Part shown: in pieces, positions 55,607 to 64,000 of the stretch
Layout of the letters: each line of letters starts with the position of its first letter
How positions within the stretch are numbered: the stretch's first letter is position 1
Origin: Ferrimonas pelagia
GTDB lineage: Bacteria > Pseudomonadota > Gammaproteobacteria > Enterobacterales > Shewanellaceae
NCBI RefSeq assembly: GCF_039543565.1
Contig: NZ_BAABJZ010000012.1
Span: forward strand, 50,882 to 114,881
Direction of reading: 5' to 3'
DNA: 64,000 nt
Translations under genes and position numbers: made by a program
The notes under the pieces: model-generated
What the model saw: only the letters and a program-made list of their open reading frames with translations
Database searches by the model: none
What the model was told of the DNA's origin: nothing

Positions 55607-57550
55607 ATGCAGGATAGCTGGTTGGGCGTCGGTCTGTTGCTGGCCACCATGGCGATCATCGCCATCGGTTTGGTGCGCCGCTTGGGGCTGCCGGTGATCC
55701 TGGCTTGGCTGGGCTTGGGCCTGTTGGCTGGGCCGCAGGGGCTGGCGTGGCTGACTCAGGCGCAGATCCACTTGGTGGCTGAGCTTGGCATTGTCTTTTT
55801 GATGTTTTCGCTCGGGCTGGAGTTTTCCTTGCCCCGCCTGTGGGCGATGCGCAGCCGGGTGTTTGGGCTGGGATCGGCCCAGGTATTGATCACCGGGATC
55901 CTTGCTGGCTTGGTGGCGATCGCCTTGGGCAGCGAGTTGCGTGCCGCCATCGTGATCGGCGCGGCGATCGCGCTGTCTTCCACCGCCATTGTTCTCAAGC
56001 AGCTCGATGAGCTGGGCTGGCTCAATCGGCGCCACGGCGAGCTGTCGGTCAGTGTGCTGCTGTTTCAGGATCTCGCCGTCATTCCATTGTTGATCGCCAT
56101 CCCCATGTTGGGCTCAGACAGCGTCGGCAGCGAATTGCTGCTGGAGCTGGGCCTGGCGCTGCTCAAAGCCGGTGCGGTGTTTACCGGGCTGTTGTGGGCG
56201 GGGGGATTCTTGTTGCCGCGGATCTTCGATGAGGTGGCGCGCTCGCGCTCTGATGAACTGTTCGTGCTGACCACGCTGGTGGTGGCCTTGTCGACCGGCT
56301 TTATTACGCAATGGTTGGGGCTGTCGATGGCGCTGGGGGCTTTTCTGGCGGGCATGCTATTGGGCGAAAGTCAGTACCGGCAACAACTGGAAGCCGATAT
56401 CCGTCCCTTCCGGGATCTGCTGATGGGGGTGTTTTTCGTTTCGGTCGGCATGCTGCTGGATCTGTCGTTGGTGGCCGAGCACTGGCTGATGTTGCTGATC
56501 CTACTGCCGACGGTGATGCTGTTTAAGGCGCTGGTGATCACCCTGTTGGCCCGACTTGGCGGTGAGAAGATCAAGGACGCCATGGCCACCGGCTTCTGTT
56601 TAGCCCAGATCGGTGAGTTCAGCTTTATCCTTATCGGTTTGGCCCTGACCTGGCAGGTGCTGGAGCCGACGTTGGCCAACCTGCTGGTGGTCACTGGGGT
56701 GTTGTCGATGAGCCTGGCCCCGGCGCTGATCAATCGTTGCATTGATCTGGCGAAGGCGCTGCTGGGTGGCGGCGAGAGGTTGACGGCCGAGGCGGCGCCC
56801 CAAGAGCACAAGGGGATATCGGATCATGTGCTCTTGCTCGGTTATGGCCGGGTCGGTCAGACCTTAGCCCGGTTTTTACGGCGCGAGGGGATCGGCTATC
56901 TGGCGGTGGATCTGGATCCGGTGCGGGTGCGGGAGGCCAGGCTGGGGGGCGAGCCGGTGCTGTTTGGCGATGGCCGCCGCGGCGAGATCCTGAAAGACGC
57001 CGGGATCCTACAGGCCAAGATGGCGGTGATCACCTTTGACAACCGACGCACCATCTTCAATCAGCTCGATTGCATTCGCACGTTGGCGCCGCAATTGCCG
57101 ATCTTGGTGCGGACGCGGGATGACGCCACACTGGAGGCGTTGCGCGATGCTGGAGCCGATCAGGTCATACCGGAATCGCTGGAGGGCAGTTTGATGTTAG
57201 TGTCGCAAGTGCTTTATCGATTGGATGTGCCGCTGCCGATCATCTTAAAGCGGCTGGAGCGGGAGCGCCGGCGTCATTACCGAACCTTGCATGGCTTCTT
57301 TACCGGTGAGGAGCTCAACCCCGAACAGTTGCATGCGGTGACCCTGTCGACCGATGCCTGGTCGGTGGGGCGACGCTTGAATGAGGTGTTGCTCGAGCGC
57401 TGGCAGATCAGCATCGAAGCGGTGATCCGCGCCGAGCAACGGCAAGCCTTGACGCCGGAATTGACCCTGCTCAGCGGGGATACGCTGTTGTTGCAAGGTC
57501 CCCCAAACAAAATGGAGCGGGCCGAACGTCGCTTGCTGGACGGCTACTGA
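55607..57550 (+). CDS. CPA2-family monovalent cation:proton antiporter
   Basis: 647 residues. About 12-13 membrane helices carry the CPA2 motifs MFSLGLEFSLPRLWAMR and ALSSTAIVLKQL. A cytosolic TrkA-N (RCK) domain follows (HVLLLGYGRVGQTLARFL at about 405), then a C-terminal TrkA-C domain (about 560-640). Similar to KefB/YbaL-type K+ efflux systems. No KefG/KefF partner is nearby, so glutathione gating is not shown. AAGGAG precedes the ATG. Confidence 0.88.
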   Translation: MQDSWLGVGLLLATMAIIAIGLVRRLGLPVILAWLGLGLLAGPQGLAWLTQAQIHLVAELGIVFLMFSLGLEFSLPRLWAMRSRVFGLGSAQVLITGILAGLVAIALGSELRAAIVIGAAIALSSTAIVLKQLDELGWLNRRHGELSVSVLLFQDLAVIPLLIAIPMLGSDSVGSELLLELGLALLKAGAVFTGLLWAGGFLLPRIFDEVARSRSDELFVLTTLVVALSTGFITQWLGLSMALGAFLAGMLLGESQYRQQLEADIRPFRDLLMGVFFVSVGMLLDLSLVAEHWLMLLILLPTVMLFKALVITLLARLGGEKIKDAMATGFCLAQIGEFSFILIGLALTWQVLEPTLANLLVVTGVLSMSLAPALINRCIDLAKALLGGGERLTAEAAPQEHKGISDHVLLLGYGRVGQTLARFLRREGIGYLAVDLDPVRVREARLGGEPVLFGDGRRGEILKDAGILQAKMAVITFDNRRTIFNQLDCIRTLAPQLPILVRTRDDATLEALRDAGADQVIPESLEGSLMLVSQVLYRLDVPLPIILKRLERERRRHYRTLHGFFTGEELNPEQLHAVTLSTDAWSVGRRLNEVLLERWQISIEAVIRAEQRQALTPELTLLSGDTLLLQGPPNKMERAERRLLDGY

Positions 57551-57603
57551 GCCGTCCGCACTGAGGCGGATGAGCTGAAAGGAGTGCGATTGGCGGGGTT
57601 CTT

Positions 57604-57635
57604 GCCCCCAAGTCGGCTCGCACCGGCTTGGGGGC
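57604..57635. terminator. Hairpin between the antiporter and cvfB
   Basis: GCCCCCAAG, 14-base loop, CTTGGGGGC. It lies between convergent genes but lacks a T tract, so its role as a terminator is uncertain. Confidence 0.45.
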
Positions 57636-57647
57636 CGTCAGCTTGGG

Positions 57648-58481
57648 TTATTTCAGCTCGATGCCATCCTTGAGGATGGTGATGTGGCCCTGCTTGTACA
57701 GGCTACCAATGGTGCGCTTGAACACGCCCTTGGAGACGCCAAACACGCGTTTGATGGTGTCAGCATCGGTCTTGTCGTACAGCGGCGCAAAACGGTTCGG
57801 CTGCTTCTCCAGGTAGCTGAGGATCTGCTGGCCCAGTCGATCCACCTGCTTTTCCACCGTCGGGGCAATGCTCACGTCCAAACGGCCGCCTTCGCGTACC
57901 TTGGTGATGTAGCCAGGCATGCGCTGGCCGATCTTCAGATCTCGAAATACCGTGTCGTAGTAGATCACGCCCCAGTGGGCGTTGTTGACGATGGCCTTGT
58001 AACCCAAGTCGGATTTACCGGCGATCACCACGCTGACTTTTTCTTTCTCGGCGTACTCGGCCGGGGTGACGTCGAGGAAGCGGTCGATCTTGGCGCTGGC
58101 GGCGATGCGGTCGGTGTGCTCGTCAACGTACAGGTGCACCATGGTGTACTGACCGACTTCCACCGGGCGCTTTTGCTGGTTGTGCGGCAGCAGCAGATCT
58201 TTATCCAGACCCCAGTCGAGGAAGGCGCCGACGCGGGTGTTTTCGATGCACTTCATGCTAACAAACTCGCCCACCTGTGCCTTTGGCTTGCGGGTGGTGG
58301 CGATGAACTGATCTTCCGAGTCCAGATAGATGAACACTTCCAGCGCGTCGCCGGGCTTGGCGTCTTTTGGGGCCACTTTCTTTGGCAGCAGGATCTCACC
58401 CAGATCATCGCCGTCCAGATAGAGGCCGAAGCTCACCAGTTTGGTGACGGTAAGGGTGTTGGTTTGTCCGATCTTGACCAT
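57648..58481 (-). CDS. S1-domain RNA-binding protein, CvfB/YitL family
   Basis: 277 residues. Successive S1-like domains (MVKIGQTNTLTVTKLVSFGLYLD; MKCIENTRVGAFLDWGLDKDLLLP; PGYITKVREGGRLDVSIAP) are followed by a C-terminal winged helix (TIKRVFGVSKGVFKRTIGSLYKQGHI). This is the CvfB layout, first known as a virulence regulator in Staphylococcus; its role in Gram-negatives is not settled. GGGGA precedes the ATG. Confidence 0.88.
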   Translation of the reverse strand: MVKIGQTNTLTVTKLVSFGLYLDGDDLGEILLPKKVAPKDAKPGDALEVFIYLDSEDQFIATTRKPKAQVGEFVSMKCIENTRVGAFLDWGLDKDLLLPHNQQKRPVEVGQYTMVHLYVDEHTDRIAASAKIDRFLDVTPAEYAEKEKVSVVIAGKSDLGYKAIVNNAHWGVIYYDTVFRDLKIGQRMPGYITKVREGGRLDVSIAPTVEKQVDRLGQQILSYLEKQPNRFAPLYDKTDADTIKRVFGVSKGVFKRTIGSLYKQGHITILKDGIELK

Positions 58482-58594
58482 GATGTCCCCGAGTCGCAGT
58501 ACATGAAGTGATTTTAAGGGCGCAGAGTATACCCGTTCCCCTGTTCGCTGTCTTTTAAGATAGTTGGCTTGCTATGTCTCTGATACCGTCAGCC

Positions 58595-59284
58595 TTAAAT
58601 GGCGGCGATCTCGTCTTGGCTCAGTGGACGAGATCCCCCCTCGGCGAGATCCCCCAGTTGCAGCGGACCCATGCTCTCCCGATGCAGAGCAACAACCGGA
58701 TTGCGGAAGCGACCGAACATCCGTTTGATCTGGTGGTAGCGTCCCTCATAGATGGTCAGACGGGCAACACAGGGCTCGAGTTGCTCGAGCTGAGCCGGAC
58801 TGGTGGTGATCCCCTCATAGGGGAAGTGGATCCCCTCGGCGAAGACGCGGGCGGTGTCCGGGTGGATCGGCTCTGCCAGCGTCACTCGGTAGGTCTTAGG
58901 TTTCTTTAACTCAGGCGCGGTCAGGCGCCGGGACCAGAGCCCGTCATTGGTGAGGATCAACAGCCCGGTACTGGCCCGATCCAGCCGCCCGCCAATATGG
59001 AGTTGCGCCGCCAGCGTTGGTGGCAGCAGCTCCATGACGGTTGGGTGCTGTGGATCCGACGTGGCGCTGAGGTATCCTGCCGGTTTATTGAGCATCAGGT
59101 AGTGCGCCACTTGGCCCGACTGGATGAGCTCACCGCCCGCTTCGATGCGGCAATAGGGGCTAATAGCGCGGGTACCGTCGCGGCACGGTTGGCCATTGAG
59201 CTGAACCTCGCCGCGGGCCAGCAGCAACTGAACATGGCGTCGATTCCACTGAGGATGCTGGCAAAGTCGTCGATCGAGTCGCAT
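58595..59284 (-). CDS. rsuA: 16S rRNA pseudouridine-516 synthase family protein
   Basis: 229 residues from the start at 59284 (MRLDRRL, as in E. coli RsuA MRLDKFI); an upstream ATG at 59350 is possible and has GGGTAAA before it. An N-terminal S4-like domain precedes the synthase core, with catalytic Asp in HIGGRLDRASTGLLILTNDG and LTIYEGRYHQIKRMF. RsuA makes pseudouridine 516 in the small subunit. RluE-type function cannot be fully excluded. Confidence 0.85.
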   Translation of the reverse strand: MRLDRRLCQHPQWNRRHVQLLLARGEVQLNGQPCRDGTRAISPYCRIEAGGELIQSGQVAHYLMLNKPAGYLSATSDPQHPTVMELLPPTLAAQLHIGGRLDRASTGLLILTNDGLWSRRLTAPELKKPKTYRVTLAEPIHPDTARVFAEGIHFPYEGITTSPAQLEQLEPCVARLTIYEGRYHQIKRMFGRFRNPVVALHRESMGPLQLGDLAEGGSRPLSQDEIAAI

Positions 59285-59506
59285 GAGGGTCTGTATCCGC
59301 TGGTGAATGGGTGTGAGTTGAAGTTCGCATTTATGAGGTTCACCGGCCATTTTACCCGATCACAAGGGTCGAATGCCTTGGGGCGCTGCCCAAAACTGGG
59401 ATAAAATGACGCCCGCTTCACACTGACTCCCTGGCGAGAGTGTAGTATCGTCCCGGATCCGAACGGCGCACTGCTGTGCCGCTCGCTGCCATACAACAAG
59501 GCTGTT

Positions 59507-60520
59507 ATGACTCTGCGCGTTGCGATCAATGGATTTGGCCGGATAGGCCGCTCTGCCCTGAGGGCCCTGTATGAACGGGGACTGCAGGAGCGGATAACTG
59601 TGGTGGCCATCAATGAATTGGCCACCCCGGCGGCGATCGCCCATCTGACCCAATTTGATACCACCCACGGTCGGTTCGGTCAGCCCGTGTCGGTCAGCGA
59701 GGGCTGCCTGCATATTGGCTCGGATCGGATCGCGTTGCTGCATCAGCCGGAGCCCGCGCAGCTGCCCTGGCAGGCGTTGGGGGTGGATCTGGTGTTGGAG
59801 TGTACCGGTGTGCTTAAAACGGCGGCGCAGTGTGAGGCACACTTGCACGCGGGCGCGGGTAAGGTGTTGATCGCGCATCCGGCGGACAGTGCGGTGGAGG
59901 CGACGGTGGTGTATGGCATTAATCACCAGCGGCTGACTGGGAGGGAGCGGATCGTCTCCAATGCCTCCTGTACCACCAACTGCTCGGTGCCGGTACTGAG
60001 CTTGCTGCATGAGGCCTTTGGCATCGAGCGGGGGGCGATCACCACCATCCATTCGGCGATGCACGATCAGCAGGTGATCGATGCCTATCATGAGGATCTG
60101 CGCAGGACTCGGGCGGCCAGTCAGTCGATCATCCCGGTGGACACCAAATTGGCGCGGGGGATCGAGCGGATCCTGCCCGCGCTGCACAATAAATTAGAAG
60201 CCATTGCGGTGCGGGTGCCGACCACCAACGTGACCGCGATGGACTTGTCCTTGACCCTGAAACGGCGGGTCGATATCGCCAGTGTTAACCAGCTGCTGCA
60301 GCGCGCTGCGGCGCACGGGCCATTAAAAGGCTTGCTGGATTACACCGAGGCCCCTTTGGTCTCCAGTGATTTTAATCACGATCCCCACTCCTGCGTGGTG
60401 GATGGGACCCAGACCCGGGTGTCCGATGGGCACCTGGTCAAGCTACTGCTGTGGTGTGATAACGAGTGGGGATTTGCTAACCGCATGCTCGACACCGCAT
60501 TGGCGATGACAAAACAATAA
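59507..60520 (+). CDS. epd: D-erythrose-4-phosphate dehydrogenase
   Basis: 337 residues, GAPDH superfamily. Nucleophile C155 in NASCTTNC, N-terminal AINGFGRIGRS, and the Epd-specific HSAMHDQQVIDAYH and NELATPAAIAHLTQFDTTHG, which differ from GAPDH. It makes 4-phosphoerythronate for pyridoxal phosphate. In a unit with pgk and fba, as in E. coli. Confidence 0.95.
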   Translation: MTLRVAINGFGRIGRSALRALYERGLQERITVVAINELATPAAIAHLTQFDTTHGRFGQPVSVSEGCLHIGSDRIALLHQPEPAQLPWQALGVDLVLECTGVLKTAAQCEAHLHAGAGKVLIAHPADSAVEATVVYGINHQRLTGRERIVSNASCTTNCSVPVLSLLHEAFGIERGAITTIHSAMHDQQVIDAYHEDLRRTRAASQSIIPVDTKLARGIERILPALHNKLEAIAVRVPTTNVTAMDLSLTLKRRVDIASVNQLLQRAAAHGPLKGLLDYTEAPLVSSDFNHDPHSCVVDGTQTRVSDGHLVKLLLWCDNEWGFANRMLDTALAMTKQ

Positions 60521-60557
60521 AAGAATTCGATTCACTTACAAACTTGAGGAAACATCC

Positions 60558-61736
60558 ATGAACATTTTGAAGATGACCGAGCTGGATCTGGCCGGTAAAC
60601 GCGTTCTGATCCGTCAGGATCTGAACGTGCCGGTAAAAGACGGTGTGGTTACCTCCGATGCGCGTCTGCGCGCGTCCATGCCAACCATTGAGCACGCCCT
60701 GAAAGCCGGCGCCAAGGTGATGATCATGTCGCATCTGGGTCGTCCGACCGAAGGTGAGTACGCCGAAGAGTTTTCGCTGGCGCCAGTAGCCAACTACCTG
60801 AACGACAAGCTGGATGCAGCGGTACGTCTGGAAAAAGATTACCTCAACGGCGTTGAGCTGGCTGACGGTGAAGTGGTGGTGTTTGAGAACGTACGCTTCA
60901 ATGAAGGTGAGAAGAAAGACGACGAGGCGCTGTCCAAGGCTTACGCGGCCCTGTGTGACATCTTCGTGATGGACGCGTTTGGTACCGCGCACCGCGCCCA
61001 AGCATCCACCCATGGTGTGGGTAAGTTTGCGCCGCAAGCCGCGGCAGGTCCTCTGCTCGCCGGTGAGCTGGACGCGCTGGGCAAAGCGCTGGACAACCCA
61101 GCTCGCCCGATGGTTGCCATCGTTGGCGGCTCCAAGGTATCGACCAAGCTGACCGTGCTGGAGTCTCTGTCCACTAAGGTCGATCAGCTGGTCGTGGGTG
61201 GCGGGATCGCCAACACCTTTATTGCGGCTGCCGGCCACCCGGTTGGCAAGTCTCTGTACGAAGCCGATCTGATCGCACAGGCCAACAAGCTGACGGCGGA
61301 TGCCAAGGCCAATGGTGGCGATATCCCAGTACCAACCGACGTGGTGTGTGGTAAGGCCTTCTCCGAAAGCGCCGAAGCGACCCTGAAAGCGGTTGCCGAC
61401 ACCGCCGAAGACGACATGATCTTCGACATTGGTCCGGACAGTGCCGAGGCTCTGGCTGAGATCCTGAAAAATGCAGGGACTATCGTCTGGAACGGCCCGG
61501 TTGGCGTGTTTGAGTTTGATCAGTTTGGTGAAGGCACCAAGCGCATCGCTCAGGCGATTGCTGAGTCTGATGCCTTCTCCATTGCTGGCGGTGGTGATAC
61601 CCTAGCGGCAGTGGATAAATATGATATTGCTGACAAAGTTTCCTATATCTCAACTGGCGGTGGCGCCTTCCTAGAGTTCCTGGAGGGCAAAACCCTGCCC
61701 GCGGTTGCCATGTTGCAAGCGCGCGCAGCGGAGTAA
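60558..61736 (+). CDS. pgk: Phosphoglycerate kinase
   Basis: 392 residues (E. coli 387). RVLIRQDLNVPVKDG, HLGRPTEG, IVGGSKVSTKLTVLESL and the C-terminal GGGDTLAAVDKY are the substrate and ATP loops. Glycolytic ATP-forming step. TTGAGGAA precedes the ATG. A terminator at 61748-61773 separates it from fba. Confidence 0.97.
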   Translation: MNILKMTELDLAGKRVLIRQDLNVPVKDGVVTSDARLRASMPTIEHALKAGAKVMIMSHLGRPTEGEYAEEFSLAPVANYLNDKLDAAVRLEKDYLNGVELADGEVVVFENVRFNEGEKKDDEALSKAYAALCDIFVMDAFGTAHRAQASTHGVGKFAPQAAAGPLLAGELDALGKALDNPARPMVAIVGGSKVSTKLTVLESLSTKVDQLVVGGGIANTFIAAAGHPVGKSLYEADLIAQANKLTADAKANGGDIPVPTDVVCGKAFSESAEATLKAVADTAEDDMIFDIGPDSAEALAEILKNAGTIVWNGPVGVFEFDQFGEGTKRIAQAIAESDAFSIAGGGDTLAAVDKYDIADKVSYISTGGGAFLEFLEGKTLPAVAMLQARAAE

Positions 61737-61747
61737 CGTACTACTCA

Positions 61748-61773
61748 AGGCCGGCTTTTTAGCCGGCCTTTTT
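61748..61773 (+). terminator. Terminator after pgk
   Basis: AGGCCGGC-tttttA-GCCGGCCT followed by TTTT. Confidence 0.88.
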
Positions 61774-61824
61774 GTTCTCTATCCTACTCGGTAGGGCGTT
61801 TATCTTACACGGAGTTAGACACTT

Positions 61825-62892
61825 ATGGCTTTGATCTCTTTGCGCCAATTGCTCGACCATGCGGCTGAACATAACTACGGTGTACCTGCGTTCAACGTGA
61901 ATAATCTGGAGCAGATGCGTGCCATCATGCAGGCTGCGGAAAAGACCGACTCACCGGTGATCGTTCAGGCTTCGGCCGGGGCGCGTAAGTATGCCCGGCC
62001 TCAGTTTTTACGCTATCTGATGACCGCCGCGCTGGAGCAGTATCCGGATGTGCCCGTGTGTATCCATCAGGATCACGGCACCTCGCCGGACGTGTGCCAG
62101 CGTTCGATCCAGATGGGCTTTAGCTCGGTGATGATGGATGGCTCTTTGCGTGAAGATGGTAAAACCCCGGCCGATTACGGCTACAACGTGCAGGTGACCC
62201 AGCGCACTGTGGCGTTTGCTCACGCGTGCGGGGTGTCGGTAGAGGGCGAGATCGGTTGCTTGGGCAGCCTGGAAACCGGGATGGCCGGTGAAGAGGATGG
62301 CGTCGGCGCCGAAGGGGTGCTCAGTGAAGATCAGCTGCTGACCGATCCGGAAGAGGCGGCGCGCTTTGTCTCGGCGACCAAGGTGGATGCACTGGCGATC
62401 GCCATCGGCACCAGCCACGGGGCTTACAAGTTTTCCAAGAAGCCGACCGGCGATGTGCTGCGGATCGATCGCATCAAAGAGATCCACGCGCGGATCCCCG
62501 ATACCCATCTGGTGATGCATGGCTCCTCGTCGGTGCCGCAGGAGTGGTTGCAGGTGATCAACCAATACGGCGGTGCGATCCCGGAGACTTATGGCGTTCC
62601 GGTCGAGGAGATCGTGGAAGGGATCAAGTTTGGTGTGCGTAAGGTCAATATCGATACCGATCTGCGTTTGGCCTCCACTGGGGCGGTGCGTAAGTTCCTG
62701 GCGGAGAATCCGGCGGAGTTTGATCCACGTAAGTTCCTTAAGCAGTCGATGGAAGCGATGGCGCAGATCTGTGAGCTGCGTAATGAGGCCTTCGGCTGTG
62801 CTGGTCAGGGCTCCAAGCTCAAGCCTCTGTCACTGCAGGCCATGTATAAGCGCTATCAGACCGGTGAGCTGGATCCGAAAGTAAACCTATAA
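61825..62892 (+). CDS. fba: Class II fructose-bisphosphate aldolase (Calvin-cycle subtype)
   Basis: 355 residues. MALISLRQLLDHAAEHNYGVPAFNVNNLEQ and HQDHG (81-85, Zn ligand site and catalytic Asp) mark class II. The length and N-terminus match the CbbA-like subtype (about 355) and not the E. coli FbaA type. Glycolysis and gluconeogenesis. Followed by its own terminator. Confidence 0.95.
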   Translation: MALISLRQLLDHAAEHNYGVPAFNVNNLEQMRAIMQAAEKTDSPVIVQASAGARKYARPQFLRYLMTAALEQYPDVPVCIHQDHGTSPDVCQRSIQMGFSSVMMDGSLREDGKTPADYGYNVQVTQRTVAFAHACGVSVEGEIGCLGSLETGMAGEEDGVGAEGVLSEDQLLTDPEEAARFVSATKVDALAIAIGTSHGAYKFSKKPTGDVLRIDRIKEIHARIPDTHLVMHGSSSVPQEWLQVINQYGGAIPETYGVPVEEIVEGIKFGVRKVNIDTDLRLASTGAVRKFLAENPAEFDPRKFLKQSMEAMAQICELRNEAFGCAGQGSKLKPLSLQAMYKRYQTGELDPKVNL

Positions 62893-62907
62893 CCGGCTGA
62901 GAGTTTG

Positions 62908-62938
62908 AAAAAAAACGTCCATTCGTGGGCGTTTTTTT
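62908..62938 (+). terminator. Terminator after fba
   Basis: AAAAAACGTCCA-ttcg-TGGGCGTTTTTTT: the stem has A and T runs on both sides. Confidence 0.88.
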
Positions 62939-63066
62939 ATGCCTGGTGGATGGGTCTTTGTTACCATGTTGTTGCGTCTGGTTGAGGCGGGACAGTGGAG
63001 CCCCTTCGTTTGACCGAGATAGGGCGCATGCAGCACTAGCGTAATGATGGATTGCAGGGAGTAAGC

Positions 63067-63783
63067 ATGAATAAAGTACAGCTGGCCACCGCAGTGGCGT
63101 TTACCTGGGCGTCGGTTACAGCTCAAGCGGCGCTCGAGGGCGCGGCGGAGCTGGGCGCGACCATAGTGACGGGGAATACCGAGACCACGTCGATTAAGGC
63201 TAAGATCGACAGCACTCATGAGGTTGGCGAATTTACCAATCAATATCTGCTGGAAGCCTTGTATGCCGAGGATACCGACACCCGCTCGGCCGAGCGCTAT
63301 TATGCGTTAGCGCAAACCAATTATCCCAAGGCAGGACGTCACTATTTCTTCGGGATGGGCAGTGGTGAGATCGATAAATTTTCCGGCTACGATTACGTTT
63401 TGACGGTTGCCGCCGGTTACGGCTACCGCTTCATTCAGCAAACCGACATGACCCTGGTGGGTGAGATCGGTCCCGGTTACAGCTATAAGAAGGTCGATCA
63501 GGATGAAAATCCGGGAGCCGATAACGAATCGGATGTGATCGCCCGTGCCAAGATCGAGTATTGGTGGCAATTTTCACCCAATGCCGAGTTTAAGCAGTTA
63601 TTCACCTCCGATATCGCGTTTGGCGGGGCGACCATCAGTCGCAGCGAGACCTCGGTCAGTGCCAGTCTGGTGGGGAATTTGGCGATGAAGCTGGGCTATA
63701 ACGTCAAGCACAACTCCGATCCGGTTGACGGCAAGCAGAGCACGGATACTGAGCTGGCGGCGACCCTGCTGTACAAGTTCTGA
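63067..63783 (+). CDS. DUF481 outer-membrane protein (YdiY-like)
   Basis: 238 residues. A signal peptide (MNKVQLATAVAFTWASVTAQA) is followed by AALEGAAELGATIVTGNTET, the DUF481 opening, and alternating beta strands ending LLYKF, the C-terminal Phe typical of barrels. Function is unknown; relatives appear in salt or acid stress. ATG 63067 has CAGGGAG upstream. Its terminator precedes a possible intron. Confidence 0.85.
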   Translation: MNKVQLATAVAFTWASVTAQAALEGAAELGATIVTGNTETTSIKAKIDSTHEVGEFTNQYLLEALYAEDTDTRSAERYYALAQTNYPKAGRHYFFGMGSGEIDKFSGYDYVLTVAAGYGYRFIQQTDMTLVGEIGPGYSYKKVDQDENPGADNESDVIARAKIEYWWQFSPNAEFKQLFTSDIAFGGATISRSETSVSASLVGNLAMKLGYNVKHNSDPVDGKQSTDTELAATLLYKF

Positions 63784-63813
63784 GTCTTGCCTTGATGTGA
63801 TTGGTTTGAGAGA

Positions 63814-63837
63814 AGCGCGCCGAACGGCGCGCTTTTT
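63814..63837 (+). terminator. Terminator after the DUF481 gene
   Basis: AGCGCGCC-gaac-GGCGCGCT followed by TTTT. A group II intron-like sequence begins eight bases after the T run. Confidence 0.9.
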
Positions 63838-63844
63838 GCGATGG

Positions 63845-64000
63845 GTGTGCCAGGCATGGCACGCAGTGCCTTGATAAGAGGCGGTCACAGTGGGTGAGAA
63901 GGCCCATATCTTCAAAGCCCAATACTTACACGGAAGCTGTGGACGTAAATGCGGCAGGCATAAGTGTGAAGGTCGCGTGTCTTACCCTGGGAACTCTGCT
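63845..64000 (+). mobile_element. Probable group II intron, 5' end only
   Basis: The segment begins GTGTGCC, which fits the group II intron 5' consensus GUGYG, and continues with a stem-rich domain-I-like sequence without a credible coding frame (ends ...TCTTACCCTGGGAACTCTGC). It starts about 12 bases after the DUF481 terminator stem, the kind of site chosen by bacterial class C introns. The reverse-transcriptase gene would lie beyond the window. Identification is from pattern only. Confidence 0.45.

Overview
The window is chromosomal DNA from a GC-rich (roughly 58-60 % by eye) gammaproteobacterium. Gene content and order point to the Alteromonadales side, Shewanella or Ferrimonas-like. The markers are an intact map/glnD/dapD versus rpsB-tsf-pyrH-frr-uppS-cdsA-dxr-rseP-bamA-skp-lpxD-fabZ-lpxA-lpxB-rnhB-dnaE-accA-tilS block, epd-pgk-fba, syd/queF, DUF3549/DUF3301/YqcC/TruC neighbours, perfect HexR-type operators and Csr-type sponge RNAs. 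The genus cannot be fixed from the sequence alone.

Layout. 1-8.2 kb: the end of an acetyltransferase, pepD, an M17 aminopeptidase, a 770-base non-coding stretch with two HexR-like operators and a GGA-rich transcript candidate, a purine permease, then proBA. 8.2-23.2 kb: an Aer-type receptor, a DUF998 membrane protein, the O2-independent ubiquinone genes ubiUV and divergent ubiT, a Dcu transporter, yfhL-trhP, an HDOD protein, queF, syd, aldB and several small conserved proteins of unknown function. 23.2-30.6 kb: an accessory-looking stretch with two consecutive CsrB-family RNA candidates, DUF3301/DUF3549/YqcC, a decayed truC, a flavodoxin overlapping a PTS IICB gene, and an IS4-family element. 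30.6-57.6 kb: dapD-glnD-map on the minus strand, diverging from the long plus-strand translation, envelope and replication operon, which ends with tilS and a CPA2 antiporter. 57.6-64 kb: cvfB, rsuA, epd-pgk-fba, a DUF481 outer-membrane protein, and the probable 5' end of a group II intron running off the window just after a terminator.

How the genes work together. The core block couples translation (S2, EF-Ts, RRF, Map) to envelope building: undecaprenyl-PP, CDP-diacylglycerol, DXP isoprenoids, BAM and Skp, lipid A, acetyl-CoA carboxylase. ubiTUV with a Dcu transporter and Aer suggests a facultative anaerobe that makes quinone and uses C4-dicarboxylates without oxygen. HexR-like sites and two Csr sponges suggest strong post-transcriptional and carbon-responsive control.

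Most interesting: the tandem Csr RNAs with a shared upstream element; the HexR-controlled GGA-repeat transcript with a 32-codon ORF; the eroded truC next to intact yqcC; the IS4 element whose transposase start sits directly behind a terminator-like hairpin; and the intron-like 5' end at the right edge. No CRISPR array, tRNA or rRNA was seen.
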